Source: Alphaproteobacteria bacterium (lineage in GTDB: Bacteria; Pseudomonadota; Alphaproteobacteria; Micropepsales; Micropepsaceae). Taken from it: a DNA stretch of 64,000 nucleotides. The position numbers were made by a program, and so were the translations under genes. Shown here piece by piece: positions 7,710-16,863 of the stretch (position 1 is the stretch's first letter; each line of letters starts with the position of its first letter). The notes under the pieces are model-generated. The model was not told the origin of the DNA. It was given only the letters and a program-made list of their open reading frames with translations, and searched no databases. The DNA lies in assembly GCA_016125165.1 (NCBI GenBank), contig WGMH01000003.1:682001-746000 (forward strand), written 5' to 3'.

Positions 7710-9049
7710 GATTTCACGACATTCTGGCCGGAGAGGCCACGTTTCTCCATGACATTGCGCGTGTCGATGACCAGCCTGGCGTTGTTCGCGATCAACGCGT
7801 AATCGACCGAATCGTGATCGGTGGAAATCAGCACCGCATCGTATTGCGCCAATGTCTCCGCCGTGACGGGGACCGATATCCAGTTCGCGTAGTGCGCATG
7901 TTCGCGGGTCATTGGCACTTCGGGCACAAAGGGATCATGGAATGCAACCTGCGCGCCACGCTCTTCCATGAGTTCCATGAGCTTGAAGGTCGGGCTCTCG
8001 CGGACATCCGGAACATTCTTTTTGTAGGCAAGGCCGATCACCAGAACACGGGCGCCGTTCAGTGCCCTCTGCTGGCGGTCGCTGAGCGCGTGGCACAGGG
8101 ATTCCACCACATAGTGCGGCATGGAAACATTGATTTCGCCCGCCAGCTCGATGAACCGCGCCGTCACATCGAAGGCCCGCGCCTTCCACGACAGATAAAA
8201 CGGATCGATGGGAATGCAGTGACCACCAAGGCCGGGGCCGGGATAGAAGGGCATGAAGCCGAAAGGCTTGGTCTTCGCACCCTCGATCACTTCCCACACA
8301 TCGATCCCCATGGCCGAGTAGATGACTTTCAGCTCGTTCACCAGCGCAATGTTCACCGCACGGAAGACGTTTTCGGTGATTTTCACCGCTTCAGCCACAT
8401 CGGGCGACGATACCGGCACAATCTTCTGCAGAAACGCGCCATAGAACGCCTGCACAAGTTCACCCGCCTCCCTGCCATCGCCCGCCACAACCTTCGGAAT
8501 GGTCGCGGTCTCAAAATTGGCATTGCCCGGATCTTCCCGTTCCGGCGAAAACCCGATGAAGAAATCGCTGCCAGCCGACAGGCCCGATGTCTCGAGGATG
8601 GGCTTCATCACCTCGCGCGTGGTGCCGGGATAGGTTGTCGATTCCAGCACCACAAGCTGACCGCGACGAAGATGTCTGGCGATCGTCTCGCAAGTGTTTT
8701 CGATGAAGGAAAGGTCCGGATCGCGAAATTTCGTCAGCGGTGTCGGTACGCAGATGACAATCACATCGCACTCGGACAGCCGCGCGAAATCGCCGGTGGC
8801 CACAAAGCGGCCTTCGCGCACCAGCTTCGACAATTCATCATCGCGAACCGCCGCGATGTGCGATTTTCCCGCATTCAGCGGGCCGGGCTTCGAAGGATCA
8901 ATGTCGAAGCCGATCGTTCTGAAAGCACTGCGCGCGGCAGCGGCGGCCAGCGGCAAGCCGACATAGCCCAATCCCACGATTCCAGCGGTCGCCGTGCGTG
9001 CCTGCAGCGATGCGAGAAGAGGTTGGGCAGAGGATGAATCCGTGGTCAT
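7706..9049 (-). CDS. WbpA-like UDP-N-acetylglucosamine 6-dehydrogenase
   Basis: A 447-residue nucleotide-sugar dehydrogenase. The Rossmann motif is GLGYVGLPLA, and the catalytic Cys278 lies in GPGLGGHCIPIDPFYL. That ending and the following SWKAR and RFIELAGE strings resemble WbpA (UDP-GlcNAc oxidation to UDP-GlcNAcA) more than WecC or Ugd. It is the last gene of the long minus-strand operon. The first 20 residues are a variable extension. An AsnB-type enzyme in the same operon could amidate the resulting uronic acid, and the WbpE-like aminotransferase at 32952-34097 uses a derivative of UDP-GlcNAcA in the Pseudomonas pathway. Substrate choice from sequence alone is not certain. Confidence 0.85.
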   Translation of the reverse strand: MTTDSSSAQPLLASLQARTATAGIVGLGYVGLPLAAAAARSAFRTIGFDIDPSKPGPLNAGKSHIAAVRDDELSKLVREGRFVATGDFARLSECDVIVICVPTPLTKFRDPDLSFIENTCETIARHLRRGQLVVLESTTYPGTTREVMKPILETSGLSAGSDFFIGFSPEREDPGNANFETATIPKVVAGDGREAGELVQAFYGAFLQKIVPVSSPDVAEAVKITENVFRAVNIALVNELKVIYSAMGIDVWEVIEGAKTKPFGFMPFYPGPGLGGHCIPIDPFYLSWKARAFDVTARFIELAGEINVSMPHYVVESLCHALSDRQQRALNGARVLVIGLAYKKNVPDVRESPTFKLMELMEERGAQVAFHDPFVPEVPMTREHAHYANWISVPVTAETLAQYDAVLISTDHDSVDYALIANNARLVIDTRNVMEKRGLSGQNVVKS

Positions 9050-9130
9050 TGCGGTTGTGCTTTTCTGGATAGGCGGGCGCTGATGTGCCCGAATGTAGCC
9101 GGACCTCTCTAGCCGATCCGTTAAGAGCCC

Positions 9131-10351
9131 TCAACGCGGCGGCGCAAGCAGATTCAGCACGCGCTCCACAATGGCCTGCTTTGCGAATTCCGCGCGCGCA
9201 TAGGTTCGACCCCGCGCACCCATTGCTGCGAATTGTTCGCGCTCTGAAAAGAGACGGCGTGTGAGCGCTTCCGCGGCATCGACGTCATCGGCAACGGCCG
9301 CATACCCACATTGGGCCTCGGCAACCATGGGGTGAATGTCGCTCTCGCGATTGACGATGGCGAGCACCGGCAGCCCGGCGGCCATGTAACCCAGAATTTT
9401 TCCCGGAACGACCGGCGTCTTCATCTTGGCATCGAGCGTGAGAAACCCGAAGTCTGCCGAGCGCAACAGCGAGGGATAACGCTCATGCGACACAAAGGGC
9501 TTGAAGACAACGTTGGAGTGTCCTTCATCCGCCGCGCGCCTTTCCAGCCGCGCCTTCTCGGTACCTTCACCCACGATCAGGAACACGAGGTCGGTCAAGT
9601 CGCGCACCCGGCCCGCCACGTCCAGAATAACGTCCAGCCCCTGCGCCGGGCCGGTTACCCCGCCATAGACGCCGATCAATTTGCCTTCGAGGCCAAAGGT
9701 CTTGCGGTAATCTTCGAGGCTCTCTGATTTTTCGAAGGGGGCGATATCGACCCAGTTGTGCAGCACCACGAGCTTGCTGGCGATATCCGGGTGTTCATGT
9801 GCCAGAACATCGCGGTTGGAGGGAGAATGCGCCGTCACCACATCGGCATCGCGATAGGCCTTGCGCTCCAAGCGGCGAAACGCCGCGATGATGAGCGGAT
9901 TGGTGAGAATGCCGAGATCAATGGCGTTTTGCGGGAAGAGATCCTGCACGTTCAGGAGATAGCGCGCGCATTCCCGCTTCACCCAATTTCCGACAAGGGA
10001 CAAGGTCAGCGGCGGACTATAGACGATCACTGCATCGAAGGGATGCGTTTCGTGGCGTTTCAGGCCGCGCCAGAAATACCAGGGCGCAGACAGCCAGCCG
10101 AAACCGCGCTGGATGAAGTTCACGTTGTGCAGCGCCATCGTTTTGATGCGCAGAACAGTGACCTCGCCTTCCTGCATCTTTTCTTCAAAGACGCGCGCCG
10201 CGCTTTCCTTGTCGAGCTTGTATTGCGGCCAGCTTGTGAGAACCGTGACGCTGTTGCCGCGCGCAGAGAGCTCGTCCGCCAGTTCGCGCATCAGAAACGA
10301 AGCCGAGCCGACTTCTGGCGGATAGGCATCAGCAACGATGAGAATGCGCAT
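9131..10351 (-). CDS. Glycosyltransferase family 4 (WbuB-like)
   Basis: A 406-residue GT-B glycosyltransferase. The N-terminal domain opens with RILIVADAYPPEVGSASFLM; the C-terminal group 1 domain has YGGVTGPAQGLDVILD, then the nucleotide-sugar site PVVPGKILGYMAAGLPVLA. The pattern, including NVQDLFPQNAIDLG, is typical of WbuB/WcaI-like transferases that add amino sugars to O-antigen units. It is a cytoplasmic or membrane-associated enzyme. It starts two bases after the upstream gene's stop, so it belongs to the long minus-strand operon. Donor and acceptor cannot be deduced. Confidence 0.88.
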   Translation of the reverse strand: MRILIVADAYPPEVGSASFLMRELADELSARGNSVTVLTSWPQYKLDKESAARVFEEKMQEGEVTVLRIKTMALHNVNFIQRGFGWLSAPWYFWRGLKRHETHPFDAVIVYSPPLTLSLVGNWVKRECARYLLNVQDLFPQNAIDLGILTNPLIIAAFRRLERKAYRDADVVTAHSPSNRDVLAHEHPDIASKLVVLHNWVDIAPFEKSESLEDYRKTFGLEGKLIGVYGGVTGPAQGLDVILDVAGRVRDLTDLVFLIVGEGTEKARLERRAADEGHSNVVFKPFVSHERYPSLLRSADFGFLTLDAKMKTPVVPGKILGYMAAGLPVLAIVNRESDIHPMVAEAQCGYAAVADDVDAAEALTRRLFSEREQFAAMGARGRTYARAEFAKQAIVERVLNLLAPPR

Positions 10352-10353
10352 GA

Positions 10354-12501
10354 TCAGACCGCAACGGGCCGGCCTGTCGCCAGCGAATCTTCGATGGCAA
10401 AAGATGCGCGCATCACGCGCAACAGGCCCGCGAAATCCGGCTCCAGCAGCCCGCCGCGCGCTGCGGACAGGAACCGCGACATTTCCTCGGGATAGCCGAG
10501 GGCCTGGCTGGCGGTGCTGAATTTCTCGGCTTTCGGTCCGGCCAAAAGCGAATGCCGCCAGTCGCTGGACGTAATCGTCATGCCGCCACTGAATATTTGC
10601 AGGCCCTCGCGCGGTGTCGAGCGCGAGCCCTGTGCAGAATAGACCAGCGACACTACCGAGCCATCGGTCATGCGCAACGAGGCTGTGAGGTTGTCGTTGT
10701 TGAGGATGGTCTGATTGTCCGCGGCCACGCGCATGGCAGAGACTTCAGCAATCGCGGAACCGGTGATGGCTTCGGCCAAATCCAGAAAATGCGTCATCTC
10801 GCCAACGATGCGGCTTCTGCCCTGCGCATCATCATGCACCCAATGTTCCGGCGGCACGAAGCCGGCGTTGATGGTCATGGCCATGACCAGTGGGCCGCGG
10901 CGGCCGGAGAGCCATTCGCGTATTTTTACGGTGTGCGGCGAATAGCGCCGGTTGTGTCCCACCATGATGGGTGGCAGCGATGTCGCAGCAGAGGCCAGAT
11001 GTTCGATAGCCTGCAATTCTTCCGGCAGCACACAAAGAGGCTTTTCAACGAAGAGCGGCTTGCCACTTTCAATGGCCTTCGCAACAGCGTGGGCGTGATT
11101 GGCATGCGGCGTGAACGCGAACACAACATCAATATCGCTGCGTGCATACAGCATGTCGCTATCCGTCGTGGCTTCCGCGAAGCCAAACTTGCTGGCGCTG
11201 TGTTCGGCACTCGAACCGGATGATGTTCCCAGCACGGTCAAATTCACGCCTGGCAGCTTTTTCAGCACGGGAAGAAGCGTAGTGCGACCGAATTGACCTG
11301 CACCTATCACGGCGGCGCTAAGCGTTTCTTTTGCAGAAACCTTCGCTTGCGCAAGGGCAATATGGCGCTTTAGCTCAGCATCCCTGGGATAATCCAAGAC
11401 CACGCCAATGGCGCCCTTCAGCGAGCCGTCGGTTAGAGCGGCGTAGGCCTCTTCGGCCTTCGCCATGGCAAAGCGATGGGTGATGAGGGAAGCAACGTTG
11501 ATCTTCTTTTCCGCAATCAGGCGCAGAAATTCCTCAACGTTGCGCCCTTGCGTCCAGCGCGCGCTCGAAACGGGAAGATCGATGCCATCGAGTTCATAGA
11601 CCGGATCGAGAGCCCCTTCGCCGCCGGCTCGCGATACAACGATCTCCACTTCCTTGTGCCACATCTCATTGCGATCAGGATGAATGTCGGCAACGCCGAC
11701 AACAACGATACGCCCCTTGTGCCGGGACAGCGCAACGGCCGTGTTGACCGGCTCATCGGATTTGGTGGCCGCGGTGATCAATACCGCATCAGCCCCCACG
11801 CCAGCCGTCAGCGCGTGCACGGCACCGGCGAGCGCCTCGGCGCCGGAAACCGCTTCGATGCCGAACCGCTTCGCGATCTCGGCCTTGGCGGGATCGGGAT
11901 CCATCGCAACCACGCGACAGCCGTAAGCCCGCAAAATCTGCACGGCGATCAATCCAAGAAGGCCGAGCCCGGTGACCGCCACCGTCGAACCAAAGGTAAG
12001 ACCGGCAAGACGCACGCCATGCATGGCGATGGCGCCCAGCATGGCAAAGGAGGCTTCCTCATCGCTGACGGCATCGGGAATGCGGCAGGCCAGATTGACC
12101 GGCACCGAAATGAATTCGGCGTGGCTGGCGAAATTATTGCCCACGCAGGCGACGCGGTCACCTGGAGCAAAGCCATGCGCACTGGCACCCGCCTCAAGCA
12201 CAACGCCAGCACTGGAATAGCCGAGCGGGGTCGGCGTATCGAGCCGCGCCATCGCTGCCTGAAATGTCGCCCAGAAGCCTTCGGCCTTGGCTTTTTCAAG
12301 CGCCCGCTTCACAAGGTCCGGCCGTGCACGCGCCTTGCCCACCAGCGACTTCTTGCCCAGTTCGATCACCGAACGCTCGGTGCCAATGGAAATGAGCGAA
12401 GCGTGGTTGCGCACCAAGATGCCGCCACGCGAACAGCGCGGCGCCGGTACATCCCGCACCGCAACCTCACCGGTACGATAGCTCTGGATGACCTGGAGCA
12501 C
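10354..12501 (-). CDS. Two-domain oxidoreductase: zinc-type alcohol dehydrogenase fused to Gfo/Idh/MocA
   Basis: A 715-residue fusion. Residues 1 to about 370 are a medium-chain dehydrogenase with VTGLGLLGLIAVQ as the cofactor motif; about 385-715 are a Gfo/Idh/MocA oxidoreductase with AVIGAGQFGRTTLLP and the EKPLC strand that holds the usual catalytic lysine. This pairing recurs in exopolysaccharide and O-antigen clusters, often with asparagine-synthase-like genes, as here, but its substrate is not established. A sugar oxidation plus reduction (epimerisation or deoxygenation) is a reasonable guess. The gene is six bases downstream of the epimerase and two bases upstream of the glycosyltransferase. 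Confidence 0.85.
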   Translation of the reverse strand: MLQVIQSYRTGEVAVRDVPAPRCSRGGILVRNHASLISIGTERSVIELGKKSLVGKARARPDLVKRALEKAKAEGFWATFQAAMARLDTPTPLGYSSAGVVLEAGASAHGFAPGDRVACVGNNFASHAEFISVPVNLACRIPDAVSDEEASFAMLGAIAMHGVRLAGLTFGSTVAVTGLGLLGLIAVQILRAYGCRVVAMDPDPAKAEIAKRFGIEAVSGAEALAGAVHALTAGVGADAVLITAATKSDEPVNTAVALSRHKGRIVVVGVADIHPDRNEMWHKEVEIVVSRAGGEGALDPVYELDGIDLPVSSARWTQGRNVEEFLRLIAEKKINVASLITHRFAMAKAEEAYAALTDGSLKGAIGVVLDYPRDAELKRHIALAQAKVSAKETLSAAVIGAGQFGRTTLLPVLKKLPGVNLTVLGTSSGSSAEHSASKFGFAEATTDSDMLYARSDIDVVFAFTPHANHAHAVAKAIESGKPLFVEKPLCVLPEELQAIEHLASAATSLPPIMVGHNRRYSPHTVKIREWLSGRRGPLVMAMTINAGFVPPEHWVHDDAQGRSRIVGEMTHFLDLAEAITGSAIAEVSAMRVAADNQTILNNDNLTASLRMTDGSVVSLVYSAQGSRSTPREGLQIFSGGMTITSSDWRHSLLAGPKAEKFSTASQALGYPEEMSRFLSAARGGLLEPDFAGLLRVMRASFAIEDSLATGRPVAV

Positions 12502-12507
12502 GTTCGC

Positions 12508-13569
12508 CTACCGGTTGCCGTGCGAGAGCACGTAATTCTTTACTGCCGACGACATGCCCGGCGGGAATTCCGCGTCGCGCTGGATCTCGTCCCAATAGGT
12601 CTGGAACCAGCCATGCAGAACCGACAGCCCGTCCTCAAATCGTGTTTGCGGATTGTAGCCGAGAATGTCCCGCGCCTTGTCGATGCTGGCCAGAAGGCGT
12701 GACTTGGTATCCCATTTGCGGCGCTCCGCGCGAACGATGCCAGCGCTGTTGCCCGTGATCTGGTTGATGAGATCGGCCAGCTGCACGATTTCGATCTCGC
12801 GGCCCGCGGCGATGTTCATTTCTTCGCCGATGGCCTTTTCGTAGTAGCCCGCGCGCAGCAGCGCATCCACGATGTCGCCAACGAAGGTGAAATCGCGCGT
12901 CATCTTGCCTTCGCCTGTAATTGGCAGCGGCTGGCCCTTCATCGACCAGTACATGAAGTTCGGGATCACGTTGCGATACTGGCCAGGCACTTCGCCCGGG
13001 CCATAGGAGTTGAAGAACCGCGTCTTGACGATGGGAAGCCCATAATGATGCCAGTAGAAATTGGCATACAGCTCGCCCGCCATCTTTGAGATCTGGTAGG
13101 GCGTCGTCAGATGCATTGAAACGAAATCTTCCTTCAGCGGAAGCGGCGCCTGTGCGCCGTAGATTGCGCAGCCGGACCCGGCATAGACAAAGCGTTTGAT
13201 GTTGCCCTGCGTGACGGCATATTCGAGCAGCTTGATCGTGCCAAGCTGGCTGACGAGGAGATCGCGTTCCGGAAAATCGACGGAATTCTGATTGGCGAAG
13301 AAAGCCGCAAGATGAAAAATGTGAGACGGCTTTTCGTGGAACACGCGCTTGAGATCGACATCGTTCGTCATGTCACCCTTGACGAACAAGACATTGGGCA
13401 GGTTGGGAACGTTCCATTCGCGCGAGGCGGACAGGTCGTCGAGGATCACCACCTTGGCTGCGCCGCATTCGGCGAGCGCCCGCGACAGGTTGCTGCCGAT
13501 GGCACCAGCGCCGCCGGTGACCAGGATCGTCTGGCCCTCGTAGCATTTGAGATATTCGATATCGGCCAT
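12508..13569 (-). CDS. NAD-dependent sugar epimerase/dehydratase (extended SDR)
   Basis: A 353-residue extended SDR acting on nucleotide sugars. The cofactor motif is VTGGAGAIGSNL, the serine lies in GSGCAIYG and the catalytic pair is YQISK; the family-typical NSYGPGE follows. It could be a UDP-hexose 4-epimerase or a dehydratase; the motifs do not separate these. I choose the ATG at 13569 because AGGTGG precedes it; a GTG at 13575 in the same frame would overlap that site. It sits in the middle of the minus-strand operon, 137 bases after wecB's neighbourhood begins on the upstream side in transcription order. Confidence 0.85.
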   Translation of the reverse strand: MADIEYLKCYEGQTILVTGGAGAIGSNLSRALAECGAAKVVILDDLSASREWNVPNLPNVLFVKGDMTNDVDLKRVFHEKPSHIFHLAAFFANQNSVDFPERDLLVSQLGTIKLLEYAVTQGNIKRFVYAGSGCAIYGAQAPLPLKEDFVSMHLTTPYQISKMAGELYANFYWHHYGLPIVKTRFFNSYGPGEVPGQYRNVIPNFMYWSMKGQPLPITGEGKMTRDFTFVGDIVDALLRAGYYEKAIGEEMNIAAGREIEIVQLADLINQITGNSAGIVRAERRKWDTKSRLLASIDKARDILGYNPQTRFEDGLSVLHGWFQTYWDEIQRDAEFPPGMSSAVKNYVLSHGNR

Positions 13570-13706
13570 GACCACCTAAACCCTTGAAGTAATGCCAGTT
13601 TAGTCGCCCATCCATCGCGGGCAACCGTCATGCACGTTTAACGTGAAAGCTTCCAAACGAGGGGCGGGTCATCGCCCATCGGACCGGCAACGTCAAGCCG
13701 CGGAAT

Positions 13707-14843
13707 TCAGCCTTTCTGGCTTTGAAACCAGCGCCTTACGATTTCCACGATTCGACCGGACGCCTTGCCGTCGCCAAACGGATTATGGGCCCTGCTCATG
13801 GCCGCATAGGCCGCAGCGTCATGTAGCAGACGCTTCACCTCGCCGACGATGCGCCCGCCATCGGGGCCAATGAGAAGCGCGGTTCCCGCCTCCACTCCTT
13901 CGGGGCGTTCGGTCGTATCGCGCGTAACCAGAACCGGCACGCCGACGGCCGGGGCTTCTTCCTGCACGCCGCCGGAATCGGTGACGATCAGATGCGCGTG
14001 CATCATCAGCGCGGCAAACGGCAGATACGACAGCGGCGGCAGCAAATGCACATTGGGCACATCGCCCAAGATCTGCTTCACGGGGCCCTGCACATTCGGA
14101 TTGAGATGAACGGGGAAAATGATCTGCACATTCTCCGAGCGCGCGAGTTCCGCAAGACCGCGCGCCACGCTTGCGATCCCGGTGTCGAAATTCTCGCGCC
14201 GGTGATTGGTGACCAGAATCATGCGCTTTCCCAGCGCAGGCTGCGGCAGGTCTCCCTCAACCTTTGCGCGCGCAGCTGGATCGGCGTCCAGCTTTGCCTT
14301 GATCCACTGCAGCGCATCGACAACCGTGTTGCCGGTGACATGGATGGTATCCGGCGCGAACCCTTCCGCCAAAAGGCTGTTGCGCGACCGCTCGGTGGGG
14401 GCCAGATGCAAATCCGCGACCTGCGCCACCATGCGGCGATTGGTTTCCTCGGGATAGGGAGAATATTTGTTGCCGCTGCGAAGACCCGCTTCGACATGCG
14501 CAACGGGTATGCGGTTGTAGAACGCGGCAAGCGCGCCCATGAAGGCGGTTGTGGTGTCGCCCTGCACCAGCACCATGTCGGGCTTGAGTTCGGCCAATAC
14601 CGGCGAAACCGCCGTCAGCACATTGGCGGTAAGCTCCGTGAGCGATTGCCCGGGCTTCATCAGATTGAGATCGACGTCGGCCTTCAGGTCTGCAACCGCC
14701 ATGACCTGATCGAGCATTTCGCGATGCTGGCCGGTCAGGATGACGAGTGGCCTGAAGCCTTCCGCCCGCGCGAAGGCGTGCACGACCGGAAACATCTTGA
14801 TGGCTTCGGGCCGCGTGCCGAAGACAAAGGCGATGCGCTTCAT
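13707..14843 (-). CDS. wecB: UDP-N-acetylglucosamine 2-epimerase (non-hydrolysing)
   Basis: A 378-residue enzyme that interconverts UDP-GlcNAc and UDP-ManNAc in the cytoplasm. The N terminus FVFGTRPEAIKMFPV, the QHREMLDQV and HVEAGLRSG segments and the late TDSGGVQEEAP motif are all diagnostic of WecB. Length is typical. It overlaps the upstream glycosyltransferase stop by four bases (ATGA). UDP-ManNAc would normally be oxidised to UDP-ManNAcA by WecC; the dehydrogenase in this operon looks WbpA-like instead, so ManNAc itself or a derivative may be the building block. WbpI, a close relative acting on diacetamido uronates, is an alternative, but the sequence reads more like WecB. Confidence 0.92.
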   Translation of the reverse strand: MKRIAFVFGTRPEAIKMFPVVHAFARAEGFRPLVILTGQHREMLDQVMAVADLKADVDLNLMKPGQSLTELTANVLTAVSPVLAELKPDMVLVQGDTTTAFMGALAAFYNRIPVAHVEAGLRSGNKYSPYPEETNRRMVAQVADLHLAPTERSRNSLLAEGFAPDTIHVTGNTVVDALQWIKAKLDADPAARAKVEGDLPQPALGKRMILVTNHRRENFDTGIASVARGLAELARSENVQIIFPVHLNPNVQGPVKQILGDVPNVHLLPPLSYLPFAALMMHAHLIVTDSGGVQEEAPAVGVPVLVTRDTTERPEGVEAGTALLIGPDGGRIVGEVKRLLHDAAAYAAMSRAHNPFGDGKASGRIVEIVRRWFQSQKG

Positions 14844-15709
14844 TCGGTCTGCTCCGCGCGCGAATGCGGCGCCCCCAATCTTGAGGCCGGCGGCTCATAA
14901 GGATTGCCGGTTTTGCGCATTTCAAAGAGCTTGTAACCCAGATGGCGGTAGATATCGCCCCGAAGTTTTGCCCAGATGAAACCCACCCTGCCCGCGCGCC
15001 ATGCTCCCAGCGCTAGCAGGCAATAGAGCTGCATCACTGCTCCGCGCAGCGGCATCCGAAGGAAAACCTGCTTCAGCCACATGCGCCGCTGCAAACTGCT
15101 GCCGAACAGATCGGGCTTCGCCGAAAGCGCATCGCCCCTGAACGCCGAAAGCGCCTCTGCCGTGCCATAGGCGTTCTGCTTTTCGAACCAGTGGTGCAGG
15201 TTCGGGCTATCGCGATGTTCCAATTCACCCGCGAGAAGCTGATGTCGCCCCTCAACAATGGGATACTCGTTCACCAGCACATCCGAGAACCTGCACGTCC
15301 CTGTGCGCCAGATGCGCAGGATATTCTGGGTGACCGGAAGTGTTTTACCCATGAACCAGAGGCGCCGCCTTACCACAAAGCCATCCGCAGTCGGGGCGGC
15401 AAGCGCTGCGCGGATCGAAGCCTTGAGTTCGTCTGTCAGCCGTTCGTCCGGATCGAGCTTCATTACCCAGGGCGCGGTGACAGGCATATGGTTCAACGCA
15501 AAATTCCACTGATCGCCGAAACCGCGAAACCGCCGTTGCACCACGTGCACGCCACCCGCAAGCGCGATATCGACCGTTGCATCGCTGCTGAAACTGTCAA
15601 GCAGGAATACCTCTCGCGCAAAACCATTCAGATTTTCCAGAACGGCTTCCATGTTGTGGGCTTCGTTCAGAGAAATCATGATGACGGCAAGAGGCGCGGG
15701 CGTACTCAT
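14840..15709 (-). CDS. Glycosyltransferase family 2
   Basis: A 289-residue GT-A transferase. It begins with LAVIMISLNEAHNMEAVLENL and has an LDSFSSDAT strand; the metal-binding region is MKLDPDERL. The overall pattern is that of WaaE/KdtX-like transferases that act on lipopolysaccharide or exopolysaccharide units, often transferring glucose, but the donor is not certain. The C-terminal part has a hydrophobic stretch that may sit on the membrane. The ATG at 15709 overlaps the upstream stop as TGATG, and the gene's own stop overlaps the wecB start. Confidence 0.87.
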   Translation of the reverse strand: MSTPAPLAVIMISLNEAHNMEAVLENLNGFAREVFLLDSFSSDATVDIALAGGVHVVQRRFRGFGDQWNFALNHMPVTAPWVMKLDPDERLTDELKASIRAALAAPTADGFVVRRRLWFMGKTLPVTQNILRIWRTGTCRFSDVLVNEYPIVEGRHQLLAGELEHRDSPNLHHWFEKQNAYGTAEALSAFRGDALSAKPDLFGSSLQRRMWLKQVFLRMPLRGAVMQLYCLLALGAWRAGRVGFIWAKLRGDIYRHLGYKLFEMRKTGNPYEPPASRLGAPHSRAEQTE

Positions 15710-16860
15710 CAATCCACCCGCACGCTGGCTGGCGTCGCGCCGCCATGCAGAATCGAGCGATAGACTTCGTCCATCTGCCTGGCGATGCCATTCCAGGAAT
15801 AGGATTCCTGCATCCAGGCGCGGGCGCTTGCCCCCATCTGCGACAGCCGCGCGCGATCAAGTGCCATCGCTTCATCAAGTGCAGCTTCGATTCCGGCTTC
15901 GTCAGCAGGCACCCACCAGCCGCAATTTCGTTCACGCACGCCGCTCCACGGCGTGCCATGCGTGACGATGGCGGGCGTGCCATTGGCAAGGGCTTCGGCG
16001 ACAGACATGCCAAAATTCTCGCTGAAGGATGGGAGGATATAAAGCTCCGAAGCGGCATATTCATTGTTCTTGGCTTCGCCATAACAGGGTTCGGCAAAGG
16101 TGATGTTTGGCGCACCAAGAGTCTCTGCCAGAGCCTTGAGCGATGCCACATAAGCCGCATCGCCGGGCCCCACCAGCCGCAGATCCCAGTCGCCATGCCG
16201 GGGCGCAACACGCGTCCATGCCTTGATGAGGTTCTCAAGCCCTTTGATGGGATGAAGCCGGCCCAGATAGAGCAGCGTGCGCCTGTTCGCGCCCTCGCGA
16301 AGATGTGGCCTTGCCGCGGGTATATCGACTCCATTCGGCACGACCGCGACGGGCTGCTTCAGTCCGCGCGCGCGGATGTCGCGATATTCGTCCTCGGAAG
16401 TCGCATGCAGCAGCGTTGCCTGCCGCACCGCGGGGCCCTGCGCCAGCGCCCAGAACGCCTTCTTCTTCAGCGACGAAATGGCCAGCGCCACCGGACTGAA
16501 CGTGCCGCGCGGACTGACGACAAGCGGTTTGTCCGCCGCGCGCGCCGCCCATGCCGGATAGACATTCGGCATCAGCCAGATGCTGTGATTGTGAATCAGG
16601 TCGTGCGTCTTCGCGCGTGTCCGCAGCTCGTCTCGAAAACCGCGCGAGAAGACCAGCGACCTGAGGAGCGGCACGTGCGCGAAATCGTGCCGGTAGCCGC
16701 TGTGCCGGTATTCCTTGCGAACGACGAACGGTTCTTCGCCGACGGACATCAGATCGACTTCATGTCCAAGGTCGGCAAGCGCGCGCGCCAGTCGTGGCAC
16801 GCTATAGGACGGCCCCTGCGCTTCGTTGGATACGGCGGGAATGGTGTAGACCAGCCGCAT
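15709..16860 (-). CDS. Glycosyltransferase family 4
   Basis: A 383-residue GT-B glycosyltransferase. The N-terminal domain opens LVYTIPAVSNEAQGPSY, where a glycine-poor loop replaces the more usual GG-x-P. The C-terminal domain has the donor-site pattern LYLGRLHPIKGLENLI and, near the end, LPSFSENFGMSVAEALANG with the conserved glutamates. It is cytoplasmic or peripheral to the membrane and probably adds one sugar of the repeat unit. It lies three bases downstream of the methyltransferase and overlaps the following glycosyltransferase start, so it is translated as part of the operon. Confidence 0.88.
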   Translation of the reverse strand: MRLVYTIPAVSNEAQGPSYSVPRLARALADLGHEVDLMSVGEEPFVVRKEYRHSGYRHDFAHVPLLRSLVFSRGFRDELRTRAKTHDLIHNHSIWLMPNVYPAWAARAADKPLVVSPRGTFSPVALAISSLKKKAFWALAQGPAVRQATLLHATSEDEYRDIRARGLKQPVAVVPNGVDIPAARPHLREGANRRTLLYLGRLHPIKGLENLIKAWTRVAPRHGDWDLRLVGPGDAAYVASLKALAETLGAPNITFAEPCYGEAKNNEYAASELYILPSFSENFGMSVAEALANGTPAIVTHGTPWSGVRERNCGWWVPADEAGIEAALDEAMALDRARLSQMGASARAWMQESYSWNGIARQMDEVYRSILHGGATPASVRVD

Positions 16861-16863
16861 GGA

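Noticed and set aside
7643..9037. Long plus-strand open frame opposite the WbpA-like dehydrogenase gene (also 37940-39397, 54244-55593 and similar)
   Set aside because: These are mirror frames of well-recognised genes in GC-rich DNA. Their translations are rich in His, Arg and Gln and show no family motif.
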